From assembly GCA_905250025.1 (NCBI GenBank), contig CAJNOJ010000126.1:1-64000 (forward strand): DNA of 64,000 nt. Direction: 5' to 3'. The notes beneath the pieces are model-generated. The model saw nothing but the letters and a program-made list of their open reading frames with translations, made no database searches and was not told the origin of the DNA. Position numbers and translations under genes: made by a program. This document shows positions 38,452-48,129 of the stretch, piece after piece (within the stretch, counting starts at the first letter, position 1; each line of letters starts with the position of its first letter). This stretch comes from Adineta ricciae (taxonomy: Eukaryota > Rotifera > Eurotatoria > Adinetida > Adinetidae).

Positions 38452-38523
38452 GGGGGCATAGCTCAGTGGTAGAGCGATCGCTTCGCATGCGATAGGTCGT
38501 GAGTTCAATCCCCACTGCCTCCA
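38452..38523 (+). tRNA. tRNA-Ala (anticodon CGC)
   Basis: 72 nt with a full cloverleaf. The acceptor stem is GGGGGCA/TGCCTCC (one G-T wobble) with discriminator A. The D arm is TAGCTCAGTGGTAGAGCG, which includes the A-box. The anticodon arm is ATCGC-TTCGCAT-GCGAT, with loop bases CGC, reading GCG alanine codons. The T arm is GTGAG-TTCAATC-CCCAC. One A-C mismatch in the T stem is unusual. A run of eight or more Ts follows immediately and would terminate RNA polymerase III. No intron, and CCA is not encoded beyond the terminal bases. Confidence 0.93.
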
Positions 38524-38628
38524 TTTTTTTTTGCCGACGGAAAGAAATTCTTTTATGTGGGCAAAAACATACTTCACATTCTTTTATTCTTTAAAATAGA
38601 CTACCAATCAGAAAACAAGTGCGTTATT

Positions 38629-40279
38629 CTATAAACATATTCGATTATATTCCCAATCAGTAAGCATTTTCCACTTTCGTCCAAATAACACTGACACCGC
38701 ATCTTCAACACGATCGTATTTTCGACAATGTTGCTCTAACCACGAATGAATAGACTCATTATTGTCACCAGATTCTCTGAATAAGTATTTTCGATATTCA
38801 TTTCGTAGAATAACACAGTTCCGACGAAGATAAAACTGTTTGAGATTATTTTTCGCGCCATAATATGCAATGAGAAGACAAGTGGCTGTCGATATCCGCT
38901 CTTTGATTGCTAATGTGTGTAAATATCGAGTGGTTTTAACCAGACCGATGTAGGCTGTATCGGCACGTTCGAGAAATGATCGTGGGATGTAAACACGACA
39001 CATAGATTTCAAGTGAGCCTAAAATAAAAAATTGAAACATTCATATGAGTTCAAATTTCAAGAAAATCATTTACATAGGTTTCTAAAGTCGCGCTGAATT
39101 GTTCCATGCAAGTATAGATAGATGTCTGCACAACCTTGACCGAACAAGTGTTATAAATAATCGATTGTATCGGAGCTGAACCTTGTGGCCAAAGTGGCTC
39201 TTCTTTACATTTACCCTTGGTGATCATGCGAATATTCCATCGTCGTTTATTCTCCTTCAAGATCTCTTCAATTTCGTTCCACACGGAATCTCTATATCGA
39301 TGGGATATAGTCAATTCATCGTGAACGATGTCCAATCGACGCAAATATATTAAATGATTAGCAAACAGAAGAAGTACGCCATCATCTAACGAATGGGGAC
39401 TAATCGATATCGTGTGCAAATTTGGAAATAAGCCAACTGTATACAATGGGATAATATACGATGTGTAATTCAGTACTTCGATGTATTCGAGAGTTTCACC
39501 AGAATTGACTAAGAGTTCCTCGAGACATGCCCCAATGTCAAAATCGGATGCGAGAAAGAGATCATTCAAATGAAAGCGCTTTAGTGAGCGAACGGATGAT
39601 ATGAATTTGCGTAATTTCTCTAGGATAGTTCCACCGGTGCCATAGTACCGTTTATTTCCACGTATAAATGCATTTGGATATTCATTGTAAGCGTGAAAAT
39701 GCTCAGGATTGTTTTCGTCATCATTGATCAGTTTCAAAACGTGAAATGTAAAAGAAAACTCGTCAAGATACGGAAACGGGTAGTCATTCTGCTCGTGATG
39801 ATGAATAAAATTCGTTAACATATCCAGAAAGTCACACATATTGTGATATTCAGGAATAGGTTTGATAATCAACTGTTTGATATATCGACTTTTTCGTGGT
39901 AAATATCTTTGTACACGATATAGATTAAGAATTCGTTCATAACCACGGTACAAATTAAATTTCTTTCGTGTGAAGATCAAACCATCGAATATGAATGTAT
40001 GCCAAATGATTGGCGAATGGAATACTTCATACCTAGTAAAGATTCGCTATCACGATGAAGTAGACAAGCATCTACGTACCATGTCCGACAAACTTGAGAA
40101 GCGTAATATCGATGTGTAAGTGAAAGATAACTGAAGATTTCTTCTAATAAGATAGTTGGTAAATCTTCCCAACCCATAGATTTGACTTCGCTAGAAGACA
40201 CATGAGGCAGAAAGTTAATTTCATTTATTTTCAAACAAAATGGGGAAAGATGCATGATAGAAAAAAAAGACACACTCAT
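38629..40279 (-). CDS. F-box protein with leucine-rich C-terminal region
   Basis: Three exons (about 40279-39980, 39980-39060, 39012-38629). The F-box lies near the N-terminus: WEDLPTILLEEIFSYLSLTHRYYASQVCRTWYVD, which would bind Skp1 in an SCF ubiquitin ligase. About 430 residues follow with leucine-rich, LRR-like spacing (for example LEYIEVLNYTSYIIPLYTVGLFPNLHTISI), the usual substrate-binding part. The pattern (F-box, then degenerate LRRs, then a CRVYIPRSFLER block) is reminiscent of FBXO33/39, but I would not name an orthologue. Start options are M1 at 40279 or the Met directly before GWEDLP (about 40177), which fits the F-box better. Confidence 0.75.
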
Positions 40280-40407
40280 GCATGCTTTCTTACTCTCAAT
40301 AGATAGGCAAGGAAAACCAGAAATGAGAAAATGATCTATAAAACGACGAAAACAAAGATCTGTTCATATTTTCAACAACTCACACGTGAAGAAAATCAAC
40401 AAATGAT

Positions 40408-40986
40408 CTAGGAAGATTGCTTGGATGAAATGTACTCTTGTTCGGTTACGAGTAATTTTAGATTATTTTCTCCGTCTTTCAAAGACGGAATAAAAATCGC
40501 TAGATAACCTTCACCTTGAGGTTTTTGTTGAAGTAAATCTGGCGTTTTGATAATTTCATCATTTAATTCAACTAGACGTCCTTTGATACTTGCGCAAATT
40601 GTGAATATTTGTTCGTTATCACATTTGATTCGATATAGTAATTTGTTTGGTTGAACATAATCAGCTCCGCGTTTCGATTTACCACTCATCGATTGATTGA
40701 CACTAGCAAGTGATTCAATGGAATGAATTTTCAAAGGATTTGTAAGAATGGGATGTCGTTCCGAAAGCATTAGAACACAAACACGGTTAGAATGTACAAG
40801 AACAAGTGTATCATTATTAGTCTCACTGTGAACATTCGTACGATAATATTTCGTGTAATAGCGTTCGATAACACTTGGATATTTTATACGTTTAGCTAAA
40901 GACATTGCTGTGAATGATGTAACTATTACATTCCGACTTATTTTGAGTATTACACTTTCTTTCATTGGTGGAAGCACAGTAACCAA
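40408..40986 (-). CDS. ABITRAM: Abitram (FAM206A/Simiate) homologue
   Basis: A single exon. Matches the small conserved Abitram family, a glycine-cleavage-H/biotinyl-like fold reported to bind actin and modulate transcription in neurons. Visible blocks: PSVIERYYTKYY, LVHSNRVCVLMLSERHPIL, MSGKSKRGADYVQPN, CDNEQIFTICASIKGRLVELN and PQGEGYLAIFIPS. The family normally starts about five residues before the VERYFTRWY motif, so the internal ATG at 40905 (MSLAKRIKYPSVIERYY) is the more likely start; the upstream 27 codons may be leader. Length from 40905 is 165 residues, close to the vertebrate 181. Confidence 0.88.
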   Translation of the reverse strand: MVTVLPPMKESVILKISRNVIVTSFTAMSLAKRIKYPSVIERYYTKYYRTNVHSETNNDTLVLVHSNRVCVLMLSERHPILTNPLKIHSIESLASVNQSMSGKSKRGADYVQPNKLLYRIKCDNEQIFTICASIKGRLVELNDEIIKTPDLLQQKPQGEGYLAIFIPSLKDGENNLKLLVTEQEYISSKQSS

Positions 40987-41098
40987 TTAGATAAAAGGAA
41001 GAAGGAGAAGAAGTGGATATTTTGCCATATGCGATAAATACGGCAGCAAAGGACAGTCTTGAAACTAAGTGTATCATCATTTGCATTGTGATATATAA

Positions 41099-42103
41099 AT
41101 GAGAATCCTACACCGTTCATGTTTTCTTTGTTTGTGTCTTGTGCCCATAGCAATCCACACAATGTGTTTAGTAGCAGTAGGTCATCGACAATCAGTGAAT
41201 GCGTCCGTATCTTATACAAGTTGGTTCGATCAGTTTAATCGCACAGATCTGGCACACGTGGGCAGAGTGCTCGTTCACAATCGGGAACAACTCAGGATGC
41301 ATTATTGCTACTAATGTCATCTTATGAAAAACAAATGAATTTCTACTCAAAAACCTATCCGAACATTTCTATTACGAATGCTCTCGAACTAGCTTTGAGT
41401 GATGTCATGCGGAGAGCATTCAATTACACGTTTTCAACATTAGCTCGATCGTTAAATGCGACTGTTGTAGCCGGTACACTAGGGCCGAGAATTCTTCGTT
41501 CGGCCGATCGAGAAGATATTGACTTTTTTGGCGACCCTGATCTCTATCCAAATCAGACAGAAGTGTATCTACCATTGACAAAAGAAGTCTATAATACGGT
41601 TCATGTTTACGCACCGAATGGTAGTTTGATTGCAAGCCGTGACAAAATGAATTTGACTCCCGAGGAAGTTCAGTTGTTGCAATTGACGGCAGGAAAACTC
41701 GAAGATAATCGAATAATTTGCTTGGACACACGGACTTATGGGTCTTTTTGAAAGAACACAAAATATTCAATTTTCTGTCAACTCGATGGTCACTGGTAAT
41801 TTATTTGCTGATATGATCGTAGATGGACAATCCAGTATCAATCAACGTGCGTCCAAGATGCTACAAACTGATTTGCATGTTGGTGTTGACTGGAATGATG
41901 TACAAACTATCGGAGAGTTTCAAACATTGACACTATCGAAATGGATACGAGATGATCCAAGAGCAAGAAACTTAACCAAATCAGAACGACGAGAGATACT
42001 GCAACAGTATGCTTTAGAATTAGCTCCAAACTCAACATCTGAAAATAAAAATAGGTATGCAGATACAGTGATTTGGGCTGATGTTACAATTAAACCAGTG
42101 TAA
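41099..42103 (+). pseudogene. broken nitrilase-superfamily (carbon-nitrogen hydrolase) gene
   Basis: The coding signal runs from a signal-peptide-like start at 41099 (LHRSCFLCLCLVPIAIHTMC) through a second frame (41290-41740) and back to the first (41738-42103). Nitrilase-like signatures: LARSLNATVVAGTLGP, then YNTVHVYAPNGSLIASRDKMNLTPEE (the NTA...PDG....K.HL pattern with the catalytic-type Lys), then ICLD near 41728. After that the reading shifts by one base with no plausible intron, and the region normally following the catalytic Cys is missing. The text resumes at NIQFSVNSMVTGNLFADMIVDGQSS and runs to a stop. The first shift might be a 38-bp intron (41254-41291); the second cannot be. Many N-glycosylation sites suit a secreted ancestor. 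The family assignment is from memory of patterns and is less sure than the break. Confidence 0.6.
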
Positions 42104-42364
42104 CATTCGATCGTGTCACGTAACACAATTGCAAAAAGGAACTGAATGATTTCCCTCAACTCATTGACCTCTCGTACTGCTGTGGAGTGTAACCGTAAAC
42201 ACTTTCTTTTTCTGTTCTATAGCAAGGGTAACATCAAGATATTTTTCCCGTTCTTCATAGTATATCGATCAGAGCAGCAAAAATAAACAACATCGAAATT
42301 CGTGTGTTGCGCAGTTCTTCTCGTCCTATTTCACTTGTTATTTTTTGTTACACACCTTAATAAT

Positions 42365-43589
42365 ATGACATTGAAGACAAATGTTTCACAGTCATATAAT
42401 CAATCAGTGCATGTTGATATTGAATTAGATGCAGCTGATCTGAAAACTTCAGGTCCTCGGCTTGCTTGTTTGGTTAAAAGCGACTGGATCAATAAGAAAC
42501 TAAGTTTCAAAGAACTAACAGATGGTCTTTCTAATCAAATGCTCGCAATGTTTCCTCCATCGTATGATGAACAAGCTCTCATCATTCGAACTTACGGGAA
42601 AAATTCGGATTTAATCGTCGATCGACAAGCCGAAATTCGGAATATGGTGAAACTTTCTCAATACGATATGGCCAACGAAGTTCTGGCAACTTTTAACAAT
42701 GGATTCTTATACGCACTGGTGCCAGGTGATCAAATTGATGTCGATGATGGGAAAATTGAGTAAGTAGTAAAATCTTCACATTCTCAAGCGATGTTTACGA
42801 TGTGACTATTCTTGTTTCAGTTCACCGTTGGCAGCTAAACTGGCTGCATTCCATTCGGTTCCATCTGATGACGGCAATAATGAAAAAAAATCTCGATTGA
42901 CAGAGAAACTCGATCATTATGTTCATTTACTGAATGGTACAAATTCTCAATTACGACACCGATTGGAAGCAATGGAACCGTCAGCGACTGGAATGCTTGA
43001 CGCAATTAAGACAACTGTCGGTCTTCAATCTAGTCCACCGTCACTGGATTCTCTCGAATCATTTTTCGAATATTCCTTTGCTCAATTGGATGATGATCTC
43101 CATCAAATCAAATCAACGTTGAAACAAAAATGGTCCGATATTCCTGTTGTTCTGTGCCATAATGATACCCTGAGTCGTAACTTTCTCTTCGACAAACAAA
43201 CAAATACTATGCATATGATAGATTTTGAACATAGTTTTGACAATCTTTACTTATATGACATTGAGAATTATTTTGTGGAGTTCGCTGGTCTTAGCTCATC
43301 GCCTGACTGGTCAAAGAAATATCCAAGTCGAGAACGACGATTGAACTTCATCAGTGAATATGTTAAACATGCTGATTTCTTACATAAAAAACCTGGTGCA
43401 GATGAATTGGAAAAACTTTGTGATCGTTGCCATTGCCTTCTGCCACTTACGCATCTTTATTGGGCTTTGTGGGCTGTACTCGAAGCTATGCTGAATCCTG
43501 AAGCATTGAGTGAATTTGACTACGTGAATTATGCAAAGAATCGGTTCACTCAGTACAAATTACACAAGAACGAGTTTTTTGCTTCGTAA
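42365..43589 (+). CDS. ethanolamine kinase
   Basis: Two exons joined by a short intron at about 42762-42820. Catalyses the first step of the CDP-ethanolamine branch of phosphatidylethanolamine synthesis. Visible: QALIIRTYGKNSDLIVDRQAEI (nucleotide-binding N-lobe), a helical region, then the Brenner motif VVLCHNDTLSRNFLFD, MHMIDFEHSFDNLYLYDIENYFVEFAG (choline/ethanolamine kinase signature with catalytic Asp) and the C-terminal WALWAVLEAML. The choice of ethanolamine over choline kinase rests on the overall resemblance to ETNK and is less certain. Start at ATG 42365. About 390 residues, normal for the family. Confidence 0.85.
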
Positions 43590-44336
43590 TTGACTTCTTC
43601 TTACTGAATATACGTAACTCAGCAAATCCATCAATTTACTATTCATAAGGCTTTAGACTATCTCTAGTGAATTGTGTTCTAAAAATAAAGCATGATGCAT
43701 AAGTCGCATATCTACTGATCGATCACATGGACTGTTTTCCATTTGTTCGCTAGTCGAAGATTCATTCCTCATTATAAAAGTTCTATGTCAAATAAAATGT
43801 TTCTTTTTCCAATAGAACCATTGAGTGGTAAACAGATGAGTGAACACTGATCAAATCGCGAGAGTTTTCACTTATTTCAATTTTTTCAACTACTCCGCAG
43901 CAGAGATATACATACGAAAGTGTCAATTTATCTATGGCACAGTATAAAGTCAATAATCGAGATTTGTCCAAACTCTGTTCACAACTAGTCAAGTCAATGA
44001 AAAGTCATCAATAACAATTTTGTTGGTTATACATTTATTTTGAAACGATTCATATGAGTAACTATCCTAAACCCAATATCCGGACGGTTTACTGTTGTAC
44101 TCATAGCAATCCGAAGCGTATCAGCAGCAATTCGACCTGTCAGAGTTCCGTAATTAGTAAAGGATGAAACATAATTCTGGCTACGATCATTCCATCTTGG
44201 AAAGGACAAGCAAAAATGTGTTCTCGAGTAATCGAATATATGAGCGTACACTGCCATCTTTGCGAAAATCACTGATTCGTCTGTTGACCTTGCGTCATGT
44301 AAGTCGTAATGAATGGATGAATGACAAATTCAGAAG
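43590..44336. other. intergenic, possible orphan exon on minus strand
   Basis: No recognised gene. A minus-strand open frame at 44027-44272 (81 codons: SFPRWNDRSQNYVS, NRPDIGFRIVTH) has protein-like composition and ends in a proper stop. No upstream exon could be joined, because the second F-box gene begins at 44337 on the other strand. It may be a fragment of a degraded gene or chance. Confidence 0.3.
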
Positions 44337-45380
44337 ATGATGAAAACGTCAATTGAACAGCTGCCATTGGAATTGTGGATAGAAATTCTTTCATATTTAG
44401 AAGCACATGACATTTTTCATGCTTTTAGTCGATTGAATCATTATTTTGATGAAATATTAGCTTCGGATTATCTTTTATTCAATGTTCGATTGGACAAAAC
44501 TGACCGAAATCCATTAGAATATTCTGCTCAACCCTATTGGCCCCAATCCATTCTCAATCGCATAATTAGTCTTCAACCTGTCTATTTTACTCAGTCGTCC
44601 CACATATCTGAATTTCTTCGATGGCATTCCATCCAGTTAATTCGATTGAAATCTTTAACAGTGAAACTATGTGGACGTGAAGTTCCTACTCTATCTTCTG
44701 TTCTACCACAACTTCGTTCACTTGACTATCTTCAGATAAAATGTACTCCAAATCAACAACTACTTAACGCCATTCTTGCTCTCCCTAGTTTAAACACTGG
44801 TCGATTCCGGTTCTCTCGACCGATTACATCAATCGACATCCATTCGGATAATGTCAGTCAGATGAAAGTACTCGATATTCGACTTGAAGATACTTCCTAC
44901 GGTTTTGTGATGACTTTGTTGTTGAGTCATATGCCAAACTTACGATGGTTGCGAATGAATAATTATGATACATATATTAAAAATCAAGAATGGTTGTTCT
45001 TCGATTCGTTATTCACTCTTCCACGACTGCATACACTTCACTTCAATTGTCTTTCGAATTATTCATCACCAGTTGTTTTTCAAAACTTTCATCGAAATCT
45101 ACCAGCTGCTAAGCATGCTAGTTTCGGTTTAAATTTCGATTTTATTCACGAAGATCTGATCGATCACGTCATTCATCACTGGTGGCCGATTTTAGAGACA
45201 CTTGAGCAGGTTAATTTAACAATCACATGTCGAAACCGTCACCTAATCGTTTCCGATCAGATGTTTTCGATACTCAATGAATTACAAAATGAAGTTGTCA
45301 AAACTAAGTGGAATGCAAATACTTCTTCAAGATTTCTAATTGTGAAGATCTCTATTTGTAAATCTATTACGTCAAAATAA
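44337..45380 (+). CDS. F-box protein, bdelloid-type single exon
   Basis: A single exon of 347 codons. N-terminal F-box IEQLPLELWIEILSYLEAHDIFHAFSRLNHYFDEIL, followed by about 300 residues with leucine-rich spacing (LRSLDYLQIKC, MPNLRWLRMNNY, LPRLHTLHFNC) suggesting degenerate LRRs. The intronless structure and composition resemble a large F-box family expanded in bdelloids. It is not closely alike to the F-box gene at 38629-40279 beyond the shared domain. Two start codons in tandem (44337 and 44340). Confidence 0.8.
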   Translation: MMKTSIEQLPLELWIEILSYLEAHDIFHAFSRLNHYFDEILASDYLLFNVRLDKTDRNPLEYSAQPYWPQSILNRIISLQPVYFTQSSHISEFLRWHSIQLIRLKSLTVKLCGREVPTLSSVLPQLRSLDYLQIKCTPNQQLLNAILALPSLNTGRFRFSRPITSIDIHSDNVSQMKVLDIRLEDTSYGFVMTLLLSHMPNLRWLRMNNYDTYIKNQEWLFFDSLFTLPRLHTLHFNCLSNYSSPVVFQNFHRNLPAAKHASFGLNFDFIHEDLIDHVIHHWWPILETLEQVNLTITCRNRHLIVSDQMFSILNELQNEVVKTKWNANTSSRFLIVKISICKSITSK

Positions 45381-45611
45381 AATAAAAACTATACCGAGCA
45401 AAATGACTCTGTAGTGGAATGCAGTTTTAACAATAGCTTGCTGAAATACTTCTTCGCAAAATCTTTGTGATAGTCTACACTTTGGAATAGTGCAGGTCTA
45501 ATGTCATCAGCTGTGCTTTATTCGTTTTGATTACTATAGAGTTTTTATTTCGTGCATTTCGATGAATGTTTTTACAACGTGGTGAAATCATTCCAAGACT
45601 CATTTCTACTA

Positions 45612-46725
45612 CTAAGTGTCTGTGTTTGCTGGTGTTTCCTCTGGCACAAGGGTTGTTGTGGAAGATGATGTCACGATTTCATCAGGTTTTACGTTTCGAA
45701 CACCATAGACAATATGTGCCGCTGGAACATATTTTTTCGCTCGTTCGATATGTTCACTTGAATCGTCGAAGAAGATCGCCGGATCGATGGCAATTAGAAA
45801 CGGCGTTTTATTGAGTCCACCTAGGAAATGTGTTTCATCAATTTGAAGACCCCATCGTTCTAAGGTTCTCAATACTCGTTCATTACCAACACCATTACGA
45901 GCAGTTACAAGAAAAGTACGCACACGCCATTGTTCTTCGGTAGCTAGTGCATTACGTAGTTTTTGTAATTTAATCGCGAATGAATGCATGGGACCTTCGG
46001 ATAAGGCAATATCCAACTTTTCATGTTCGTACTTTCGGAACGCATCCAAACCAGATGTCTGAAAGACGCGTTCTGCTTCGTCGGAGAAGAGTACACCATC
46101 GCCATCAAAGGCAATACGCACTTGATCTTTTGGCCACACTGAAGCGATGGCAGTCAAAAGACTACTGTCAATAATAGGCCTAGAAACTCGTTTATATTTG
46201 CTTAGTGTATTCTCAAGCAATAGAAACTTACGATGGCGGTTCATTTAGAGACGCATGCGTTGCTTCAGCGGCAATGTCACACACTAAACCAGCTGCTATT
46301 TTCTTCGATGTAATTATAGCATTCGCTGAAAGCACGGTACGAACCTGTGCTTCTTCAGTGGTGAGGAAAAGATCACATTCCCACGCTTGTAAATACTTAG
46401 TTACATCAGTACCATTTGTGAATGACATACGACTGATATCGAGATTGTAATGATTGATCGAATTTCGCACTCGTTTTCCAGCTTCACTTTCGTTGCGTGA
46501 GACGAGAATGACATCGACGAAGTTTTTACCAGCACTATGATTCAAACTTAACAAAGCTTGAACCAATCGAAATCCAACGCCAGGTTTTAAAGGATCAGTT
46601 ACATGACTATGCTGATATTCCTTGTACGCTTCAATGCCTTCCTTCAACCATATCTGATGCGATTCACTACAATCGAAGAGTGCAGTAGATGCAATGCAAA
46701 CAACTAGCTTGACAGAATCGGTCAT
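45612..46725 (-). CDS. cytosolic 5'-nucleotidase IA/IB-type
   Basis: Two exons with a short intron at about 46180-46230 (GTAAGT donor after NEPPS). Dephosphorylates AMP/dNMP in the cytosol. The first exon has VVCIASTALFDCSES and VDVILVSRNESEAGKRVRNSINHYNLDISRMSFTNG, as in NT5C1. The second has VRIAFDGDGVLFSDEAERVF (the DxDxV/LF HAD-like nucleophile block), GPMHSFAIKL, RTFLVTARNGVGNERVLRTLERWGL, DETHFLGGLNKTPFL and IFFDDSSEHI. About 355 residues, the usual core length. Eukaryotic and some bacterial members look alike, so its origin is not clear from this alone. Confidence 0.88.
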
Positions 46726-47124
46726 CGAAGTAAAATGATTACGTCAATGGGCCACCGAACAAACTATACATGTGACATGTCGGTGCAATAAATTTCTCAT
46801 ATGTATACTTACGTTATATAATCCGATTGCTATGGTGGTATTTATTAATATTCACTGGCGTCTTTTCAAGTTGAAGAAATCGTGTGCTATTTGATTTTGC
46901 CTTTCACATAAAGAAACTTTTGAGAGCATATTGTTGTTTTCCTCTATTCATTGAAGCACGTTTCTTTTCTTTAAAAAGCCATTCTACCAACAATTGTGCA
47001 ATTACGCGAGTCAAGCGACAGAGAAGAGGAAAAATGTCAAATTGGGTCAAACTAAGGATTATAAGAAAAGTGAAATATTTCTCTATTTTTTTCTTTCATT
47101 TATCGAAAGAAAAAAATTAACGAA
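46726..47124. other. intergenic
   Basis: AT-rich interval holding the nucleotidase promoter (left) and the 3' region of the four-TM protein. No gene recognised. Confidence 0.45.
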
Positions 47125-47639
47125 CTACAGAGACATGTTTTCTTGCTTATGCGTCTTTAAAAGTATTCTCGTACGATAATGAGTCAGGTTTTCTGAGTGC
47201 CCCCGAAAAAATTGAATCAACACAAGGCCAAAATCAATCAAAGCAGCCAATACTGCTATCATGCCAATCATAAAATTGTATCCAAAGGATTTTGATAAAT
47301 GTCCTTTTGCAATACCAAATACCAATATTTGAACCACCACTATTACGGCAATAAAAATAAAAATATACAACGGTACGTAGGTTTTACGGCGAACTATTAT
47401 AGACAAGACTGTTTGAACAAAATAGCCTGTCACACAAAAATGCTCATTATTGCTGTTCCAGCACGATGAATACCGTCGGTACCATTCTCTTTTTGAATAT
47501 GGATTGAAATGATCAGCAAGGTGAGGCCAAGGATACCCATACCGATGGCCAGATCCGAATATACAAGAGACCATTTATTTGATCGAGAAAGCGTCTCAGG
47601 AGGTGCGCTTGTAGGAATAGGATCATATTTTGTTGCCAT
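47125..47639 (-). CDS. four-transmembrane protein, unknown, with one-base frameshift
   Basis: Start chosen at ATG 47639 (MATKYDPIPTS). Four hydrophobic segments are visible: LAIGMGILGLTLLIISI, a second spanning the frame break (TAIMSIF then VTGYFVQTVLSII), YIFIFIAVIVVVQILVF, and FMIGMIAVLAALIDFGLVLI. The C-terminal tail is short and basic. The reading frame is broken at a five-A run on the plus strand (47436-47440). One more A would join SIF to CVTGYFVQ and restore one 172-codon protein. This looks like a homopolymer sequencing error or a recent frameshift. The topology resembles small tetraspan/MARVEL-like proteins, but I do not recognise the family. Confidence 0.55.
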
Positions 47640-48129
47640 ATCCAACAGGATGCTAATAGTAACAAATGTACGGTTGGTTTTCAAGACCCATTATTTATAA
47701 GTTGTGTGATGCATAGACAAGGAAAAAACCCGAGCCGACATGCTACAACTTTCTTATTATAATTGGCGAGAATGAGACGCATGAAATATAAAACAGTTGG
47801 AGAACAAGGATAAAATCAAAGCATTCGTTTTTTTTCTAGTAGTAGCACCTATAAAACGTATGTGTACGTAAAAAGTCACTCTGAATGTTTTTTTTTCATG
47901 ATTACAAAGACATTATCGGATGAGGAGAATGCAGACGTTCGCAAAACAATTTGAAAGGAAAGATGGTGAGGCTTGATTGTAGATAAAGACCAGTGTTAAA
48001 CACGGATCTTCGTTGTATTATATGCGCATCAAGATAACAGTTATGCGACGTTCAAAAATAGTTTATTTCATTTCGAATAAAGAACATAATGATAAAAACA
48101 TACATTTTGCTTTAAAACTACTGATCAAA
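47640..48129. other. intergenic
   Basis: Upstream region of the four-TM gene and the 3' UTR of XPB. Nothing else recognised. Confidence 0.45.

Noticed and set aside
45612..46725. 5'-nucleotidase as a horizontally acquired gene
   Set aside because: NT5C1-type enzymes occur in animals, the gene has an ordinary short intron, and nothing in the sequence singles out a bacterial donor.
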